A stretch of DNA of 20,151 nt from Candidatus Sphingobacterium stercoripullorum (GTDB lineage: Bacteria > Bacteroidota > Bacteroidia > Sphingobacteriales > Sphingobacteriaceae). Within the stretch, counting starts at the first letter, position 1. Each line of letters begins with the position of its first letter. Below are positions 16,498 through 20,151 of the stretch, piece by piece. The stretch covers positions 1-20,151 of the forward strand of contig DXEZ01000270.1 in NCBI GenBank assembly GCA_019114715.1, given 5' to 3'. The notes beneath the pieces were generated by a model. The model was not told the DNA's origin, made no database searches, and was given only the letters and a program-made list of their open reading frames with translations. The position numbers were made by a program, and so were the translations under genes.

Positions 16498-16827
16498 TTA
16501 GCTGAGGCCTAGTTGTTCTTTGCCTTCAGGACTTATTTTATCGAAATTCCATTCAGGCTCCCAAACGATATTTATTTTCACCTTGTGCTTGGGGAATACT
16601 TGAAGCAAGGCATTGTTTACGCCTTCTTCAATGGCATCGCCAAGTGGACAATGCGGAGTAGACAAAGTCATAGTAACTTCGATTATGCTCCTTTCGAGAA
16701 ACTGAACATCATATACTAACCCTAGGTCAATAATATTTACAAAAAGCTCTGGGTCTAACACTTGCATAAGTGCGGCTCTAGCTTTTAATTGATCTGCACC
16801 TTGAGGTGAACTTAAATTTATCTCCAT
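16498..16827 (-). CDS. MIP18/SufT-like (DUF59) Fe-S assembly factor
   Basis: This small protein (109 residues from ATG 16827) belongs to the MIP18/DUF59 family, whose members (SufT, PaaD and the eukaryotic CIA protein MIP18) help load Fe-S clusters onto target proteins. Visible signatures are the V-L-D-P-E-L block (23-28), IIDLGLVYDV (32-41), the conserved Cys60 in TPHCPLGDAIEEGV and a closing WEPEWNFDKISPEG (89-102). An upstream start at 16869 would overlap the preceding gene by 41 bases and adds a non-family N-terminus; ATG 16827 lies one base after the preceding stop and is preferred. As last gene of the ric operon it fits a role in rebuilding Fe-S clusters after NO damage. The specific client is unknown. 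Confidence 0.88.
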   Translation of the reverse strand: MEINLSSPQGADQLKARAALMQVLDPELFVNIIDLGLVYDVQFLERSIIEVTMTLSTPHCPLGDAIEEGVNNALLQVFPKHKVKINIVWEPEWNFDKISPEGKEQLGLS

Positions 16828-16828
16828 G

Positions 16829-18094
16829 TTATGATATATTAGTTTTATGTAATATAATTTTATAGACATTATAGCAATATGCTATAGCTAGTATCAGCCA
16901 GATGTAACTACTGATGGCGATGATTGTTTGTATTTGAAAGAATAGACCTATAAATAAACCGAAAAGCCCAATTAAATACAGGTAGAACTTAATGGAGGTG
17001 AGCTTTTCATTGTAGAGCTGCTTGGGCATGGGAATTTTAGCCTTCCCGTGCATCCCTTTATAAGTTATATTCCACACTATAAACGGCAGTGTCTTAAAGG
17101 TCTGCGGTAAAATTAGCCCTGTTATCCATCCTAAAAAGACGACCATGATATACATGCTAGCCCATTTGTAAGAAGGATTGAAAAATGTGAAAAGCATCAT
17201 TCCTAAGGCTATAAACAGAATGACGAAAGAAAACAGGGACTGCTTCATCAATACGTCGGTTTTTTTTCTAAGCCTAGCTTTATAGCTTGTATATAAGAAA
17301 ATGGCCCAAAATATTACGCCAATTGCGACCGTGATTCCAAAGTATATGGAGCTGAAGCGAACGCCGTTCTTATAGCCGTCAATTAAAAATAGGACCAAAC
17401 CTATATTCTGTAAACCGTGGCTCCAGTAGAGCAGGTAGGAGTTTTTTGTTTTTCCCAATAAAAACATAGGAATCAACTTTGAAGAGACTCCGCAAATCAA
17501 CTGCAGAAACCAGCCAGCTAAACCGGCGTGGGCATGCAGTTTGAGTAACTCTAAATGTTCTCGGGGAATAAAATGATGCTGTAAATTTATGGCTAACAAA
17601 AGCCCACTTATTGTCGTTACGCATAGCCATAGGGCGGAACTAATTAGAAATAAGGTCTGAATCGGACTGGAGATTCGGTGGGGTATGCTCATCCATATAT
17701 TGACTAAATACATGAAGGATGCTAGCACCACTAAACTCCCCCCGAGAATAATGTGCCAGCTAATGATAAAATTTAAAAAACTCAGCACAATGAAAATAGT
17801 CCCTAGCAACAGGCAAATAAAAGAAACAAAAGCTAGTACTGGGCTGCTTAGAGGGTTCCCAGTAATAACCGGAGTTAACTGGTAGGCAGCGCCGAAGATT
17901 ATCATAGTTCCCCATCCTAATGCGGCACAATGTGCCAAAGCTAGAGTTTGAGGGTTGAAGTAGTGTAAGCTTAACGAGGAGTGGAAAAAGGTAAGCAAAG
18001 AACATAGAGCTAAGAAGGATATTGCCGCTGCACCATAAAATGGAATAACAGCAATTCTATCGGGAGCCGACTTGATATCTACATTTTTTGCCAT
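16829..18094 (-). CDS. Heme-copper oxidase subunit I / NnrS-like polytopic membrane protein
   Basis: This 421-residue protein has about twelve hydrophobic helices. It resembles the group often annotated in Bacteroidetes as cbb3-type cytochrome oxidase subunit I-like or NnrS-like, found near NO-related genes. Histidines sit in helix-embedded motifs typical of heme ligation: LALAHCAALGWGTMIIFGAA (His55), LKLHAHAGLAGWF (His187, His189) and WSHGLQN (His226). The loop GWITGLILPQTFKTLPFIVW is also conserved in the group as I know it. The His pattern is sparser than in true heme-copper oxidases, so oxygen or NO reductase activity is not assumed; a heme-containing role in NO tolerance is inferred. 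It starts one base after the DUF2249 protein stop, and its stop is one base before the DUF59 start, so all are coupled. Confidence 0.78.
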   Translation of the reverse strand: MAKNVDIKSAPDRIAVIPFYGAAAISFLALCSLLTFFHSSLSLHYFNPQTLALAHCAALGWGTMIIFGAAYQLTPVITGNPLSSPVLAFVSFICLLLGTIFIVLSFLNFIISWHIILGGSLVVLASFMYLVNIWMSIPHRISSPIQTLFLISSALWLCVTTISGLLLAINLQHHFIPREHLELLKLHAHAGLAGWFLQLICGVSSKLIPMFLLGKTKNSYLLYWSHGLQNIGLVLFLIDGYKNGVRFSSIYFGITVAIGVIFWAIFLYTSYKARLRKKTDVLMKQSLFSFVILFIALGMMLFTFFNPSYKWASMYIMVVFLGWITGLILPQTFKTLPFIVWNITYKGMHGKAKIPMPKQLYNEKLTSIKFYLYLIGLFGLFIGLFFQIQTIIAISSYIWLILAIAYCYNVYKIILHKTNIS

Positions 18095-18095
18095 C

Positions 18096-18935
18096 TTAAT
18101 TCGTAATTATTAAAAACACCTCGTTTTCTGAGCGTTGGGTTATGAAAATACTATAAGGTCCCGAGCTAATCTCCTCTAAAAGATGGAGAGGTACTCTTTT
18201 ATGGATGACATAAATGAATGAGTCATCAGACATATTATTTAGGCTTTCCAAAATAGTCTGCATGGGAAGGGGCATCTCTAAATCGCGAACGTCCAATGTT
18301 ATCTCTTTTTTAAGGTCCTTTAGCTTCTTGTGCTTTTGAGAAAAGGCCTCTTCATCTATCATGTTAATTCCGTCACTTGGTGTATCCTCATTTTCAATAA
18401 CAGAGCCGTTAGCATCGGGATAAAGCCAGGTGTTGTACTGCTCGGTAGAAATCATTTCAACAAAGCTCTTGGCTCCTTTTCTTTCTAATAAATTAATTAA
18501 AGGTGTTGGAACAAAAGAGTTTACCACACATAGCGCTTGGCCATCTTCTAGAGCTCTAAAAGCAGCCATGATGTCTTTTAAAGGGTCAGAACCACCGTCA
18601 ATTTGCTGGCGTACATCCATCATCACTGCCGTTTTTTGGTTCACCCATGCTGGCCGGTTGACATTTGTATCTTCTATTTGTGAGGTTTGAGGAGGCGAAT
18701 CTTGTTCATCCTCGCTCCAATTAAAGCCTAATGGGGCTAGGGCACTTTTGAATTGCTCCAAATTGCTACCCGAAATCCTGCAAGCCTCCTGTATATTGAC
18801 TCGTGAAGCTAAGACTTTTCGAAGTATTGGATTGCGTAATTTTGCCAGAGGCTTAACTATAGAAGCAATAGCCTCTATAGCCTCTGGATTTTCTTTTATT
18901 ATTTTGGATATTTTTGTTTTAGAGTTTATTTCCAT
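18096..18935 (-). CDS. DUF1858-DUF2249-DUF2249 protein
   Basis: This 279-residue soluble protein has three domains. Residues 1-72 resemble DUF1858 (I-x-x-I-I-x-x-x-P-E-A...LRNPILRKVLASRVNIQEACRISG), a small helical domain also found with hemerythrin-like proteins. Residues about 105-172 (MMDVRQQIDGG...LKDIMAAFRALEDGQALCVVNSFVPTPL) and 213-278 (TLDVRDLEMPLPMQTILESL...VIHKRVPLHLL) are two DUF2249 domains, a TusA/SirA-like fold. An acidic linker separates DUF1858 from the first DUF2249 domain, and another separates the two. The function is not established; association with ric and NO-related genes suggests a role in iron, sulfur or heme handling under nitrosative stress. No signal peptide is present, so it is cytoplasmic. 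It starts three bases after ric and ends one base before the membrane protein gene. Confidence 0.85.
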   Translation of the reverse strand: MEINSKTKISKIIKENPEAIEAIASIVKPLAKLRNPILRKVLASRVNIQEACRISGSNLEQFKSALAPLGFNWSEDEQDSPPQTSQIEDTNVNRPAWVNQKTAVMMDVRQQIDGGSDPLKDIMAAFRALEDGQALCVVNSFVPTPLINLLERKGAKSFVEMISTEQYNTWLYPDANGSVIENEDTPSDGINMIDEEAFSQKHKKLKDLKKEITLDVRDLEMPLPMQTILESLNNMSDDSFIYVIHKRVPLHLLEEISSGPYSIFITQRSENEVFLIITN

Positions 18936-18938
18936 TAT

Positions 18939-19880
18939 TTATGCTTCTAATGAGCAGTCTAATTTCTTTATCGATTTAGGAAATAAAATATTATTCTCCA
19001 AATGGATATGTTGAATAAGATCGTCCTCAAACTCTTTTAATTTTGCATATAAGAAAGCATAAGAGTTGCAAGCGTGTTGAGGGAGTGTGTAATTTTGTGT
19101 AAGCTCTTTTATCTTAACAACTGCTTCTCCTGCAGAATTATGCTCATCTCTCATTTCTTCTATCAGAGCATTTAGTTCGCTGGTGTTCAGTTTTTTAGCC
19201 GATTCTGGGTTCTTGATGACTGGGAATAAATTTTGGTCCTCTTTGATCATATGCTCATTAAGTTCAGTCACCAATTGGTTAAAAGTTTGCATTAAAGGGA
19301 TTAAATGTTGGCTTTCAGCACCATGTCTTTGGGCAACTTTTTGTGCTAATTGTCGAATTAATGGGCCCTGTTCTTTTACATAACTGTGATGAATGTTTGT
19401 AATATAATCCGCTAAAAAACCAAGATCCCAGGAGTCGAAATTTAAATTTGCTCCATGGGTTGATTCGCTAGGAGTAAAGTTTTCCAGTTCGTGGATAAGC
19501 TTAGCCGTAGGGATGCCTACTGAGGCTGCGGCTTCTTCCAAGGTTTGTTTACCTCCACAGCAAAAGTCGATTCCTAACCGCTTAAAAACCTCCGCTTTTT
19601 GAATGTTATTCGCCGCGATCTCCCCAATTGTTTGCTGGTGTTCTGCTTTCACGTTCTTGGTGATTTTTATCTGCCAGAGAGCTGGCCCTTCTTTTAAATA
19701 TTCCCAAGTGAATGTCTTGCCTCTTTCGCCCAAAAGCTGATAGTATAGCGGTTTAGGGTCGTGGTCATTGGAAATTATAAAGCTTTCATCTTCGCCCAAA
19801 GCATCAAAATGTTGGAATATTGTGGGATGTTTTAATCTAGGCTCTATTAATGTGACGTCTAAAATATTGTGATTTTGCAT
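18939..19880 (-). CDS. ric: Di-iron Fe-S repair protein RIC/ScdA with N-terminal DUF2249 domain
   Basis: RIC proteins (YtfE/ScdA/DnrN) repair iron-sulfur clusters damaged by NO or oxidants with a hemerythrin-like di-iron centre. This 313-residue form adds an N-terminal DUF2249 domain (about 8-72). Then comes the ScdA_N domain (about 82-130) with the invariant Cys-Cys pair 107-108 in GIDFCCGG, and the hemerythrin-like bundle (about 150-300). Likely di-iron ligands are His165, His210 and Glu214 (HMIKE), His247, and His291 or His293 with Glu295 (HIHLE). E. coli YtfE is about 220 residues, so the extra length is the DUF2249 part. It is the first gene of a four-gene operon with 1-3 base gaps and has a promoter box at 19950-19957. 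It is probably cytoplasmic and induced by NO. Confidence 0.94.
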   Translation of the reverse strand: MQNHNILDVTLIEPRLKHPTIFQHFDALGEDESFIISNDHDPKPLYYQLLGERGKTFTWEYLKEGPALWQIKITKNVKAEHQQTIGEIAANNIQKAEVFKRLGIDFCCGGKQTLEEAAASVGIPTAKLIHELENFTPSESTHGANLNFDSWDLGFLADYITNIHHSYVKEQGPLIRQLAQKVAQRHGAESQHLIPLMQTFNQLVTELNEHMIKEDQNLFPVIKNPESAKKLNTSELNALIEEMRDEHNSAGEAVVKIKELTQNYTLPQHACNSYAFLYAKLKEFEDDLIQHIHLENNILFPKSIKKLDCSLEA

Positions 19881-19933
19881 AATTATTTTATTTAAATGAT
19901 TAACTTGTACAATTGGCTAATTGGCCATTTTTA

Positions 19934-19952
19934 TTGTGATCTGATAACACAA
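19934..19952. promoter_or_regulatory. Inverted repeat overlapping the predicted ric transcription start
   Basis: TTGTG and CACAA flank a 9-base spacer, giving TGTGATCTGATAACACA inside, which resembles a CRP-type site. It overlaps the -7 box and start point, so binding would block transcription rather than help it. It may be chance or a repressor site. Confidence 0.3.
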
Positions 19953-19957
19953 AACTA
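19950..19957 (-). promoter_or_regulatory. -7 promoter box of the ric operon
   Basis: The minus strand reads TAGTTTTG, an exact TAnnTTTG match identical to the nos promoter box. The predicted start is near 19945, with a leader of about 65 bases. No -33 TTG is present. Confidence 0.6.
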
Positions 19958-19977
19958 CTGACCAATTCTTCTTGAAT

Positions 19978-19997
19978 TTTATGCGTTCAATCATATT
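19978..19997. promoter_or_regulatory. Candidate activator site of the ric operon, shared with nos
   Basis: The plus strand reads TTTATGCGTTCAATCATATT: half-site TTTATG, 8-base spacer, half-site CATATT. It lies 20 bp upstream of the ric -7 box, so its centre is about -42.5. It matches 16 of 20 positions of the nos site at 16184-16203 when that is read on the minus strand. It is also upstream of the divergent gene at 20126. Confidence 0.6.
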
Positions 19998-20089
19998 GGA
20001 AGAAATTAGACATTCAGTTTACAATAGGAATTATGATAACGGTTACGTCACGATATGACTCCAATCATATTTGATAAAGGAACTGTATC

Positions 20090-20097
20090 TATCTTTG
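20090..20097 (+). promoter_or_regulatory. -7 promoter box of the divergent right-edge gene
   Basis: TATCTTTG matches TAnnTTTG exactly, and a TTTG at 20070-20073 could serve as -33, though the 16-base spacing is short. The predicted leader is about 23 bases before ATG 20126. Confidence 0.45.
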
Positions 20098-20125
20098 TAT
20101 AACACATTTTTAACTCCATTAAGCT

Positions 20126-20151
20126 ATGATGGTACCCGAAGAGTTATTGCA
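20126..20151 (+). CDS. Start of a divergent gene, possibly a Crp/Fnr-family regulator (cut by window edge)
   Basis: Only eight codons are visible (MMVPEELL), from ATG 20126 or ATG 20129. The start resembles that of Bacteroidetes Crp/Fnr regulators, which often begin M-x-P-E-E-L-L before the cyclic-nucleotide-binding fold. A good -7 box lies just upstream, and the gene is divergent from the NO-repair operon, a usual place for its regulator. The identification is an inference from very little sequence. Confidence 0.4.

Noticed and set aside
19972..19990. TTGAA-N9-TTCAA as a separate regulator site
   Set aside because: It overlaps the better-supported shared site at 19978-19997 and has no counterpart in the nos promoter.
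20047..20071. GTCA-N5-TGAC (20047-20059) and ATCA-TATT-TGAT (from 20064) as classical FNR boxes
   Set aside because: Neither matches TTGAT-N4-ATCAA in orientation and spacing; short AT-rich inverted repeats are expected by chance here.
1..20151. CRISPR arrays, tRNA or rRNA genes, insertion sequences, integrase or attachment sites
   Set aside because: No spaced direct-repeat array, no tRNA/rRNA signature and no transposase or integrase frame was seen on either strand; all large frames are ordinary chromosomal genes.

Overview
The window comes from a member of the Bacteroidetes, probably flavobacterial or a relative. The evidence is an AT-rich genome, a SusC/SusD pair, lipoproteins with short Bacteroidetes-style signals, several exact TAnnTTTG (-7) promoter boxes and a Sec-exported clade II (atypical) nitrous oxide reductase. 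I cannot name the species.

Layout. At 1-1025 (minus) lies the N-terminal 341 residues of a DASS/SLC13 sodium-coupled anion transporter, cut by the window edge. At 1254-7505 (minus) lies a tight operon: a ROK-type regulator, then a SusC-like TonB-dependent transporter, then a SusD-like lipoprotein, closed by a strong intrinsic terminator. At 7972-8931 (minus) is a monoacylglycerol-lipase-like hydrolase, divergent from a META-domain lipoprotein at 9146-9643 (plus). At 9696-16074 (minus) is a compact nos operon: lipid-anchored cytochrome c, nosZ, a membrane-domain/NosL fusion, nosD, nosF, nosY. At 16498-19880 (minus) is a four-gene nitrosative-stress operon: a ric (di-iron repair) protein carrying a DUF2249 domain, a DUF1858-DUF2249-DUF2249 protein, a heme-copper-oxidase-I/NnrS-like membrane protein and a MIP18/SufT-like (DUF59) protein. 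At the right edge a plus-strand gene starts (MMVPEELL...), plausibly a Crp/Fnr-family regulator.

How it works together. NosZ reduces N2O to N2 in the periplasm. The cytochrome c probably supplies its electrons, and NosL, NosD, NosF and NosY serve copper delivery and maturation of the Cu sites. The ric operon probably repairs iron-sulfur and iron centres damaged by NO, the precursor of N2O in denitrification.

The most interesting observation is regulatory. The nos and ric promoters each carry the same exact -7 box (TAGTTTTG) and, 19-20 bp upstream of it, a near-identical 20-bp imperfect palindrome (TTTATGCGTACAGTCATAAA and TTTATGCGTTCAATCATATT, 16 of 20 identical). Both lie at about -41.5 from the predicted start and neither promoter shows a -33 box. 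This looks like one activator controlling both operons, perhaps the Crp/Fnr-like gene starting at 20126. The site differs from the classical FNR consensus. Other points of note are the NosL fusion, a perfect hairpin between nosZ and nosL, and three DUF2249 domains encoded in two adjacent genes.
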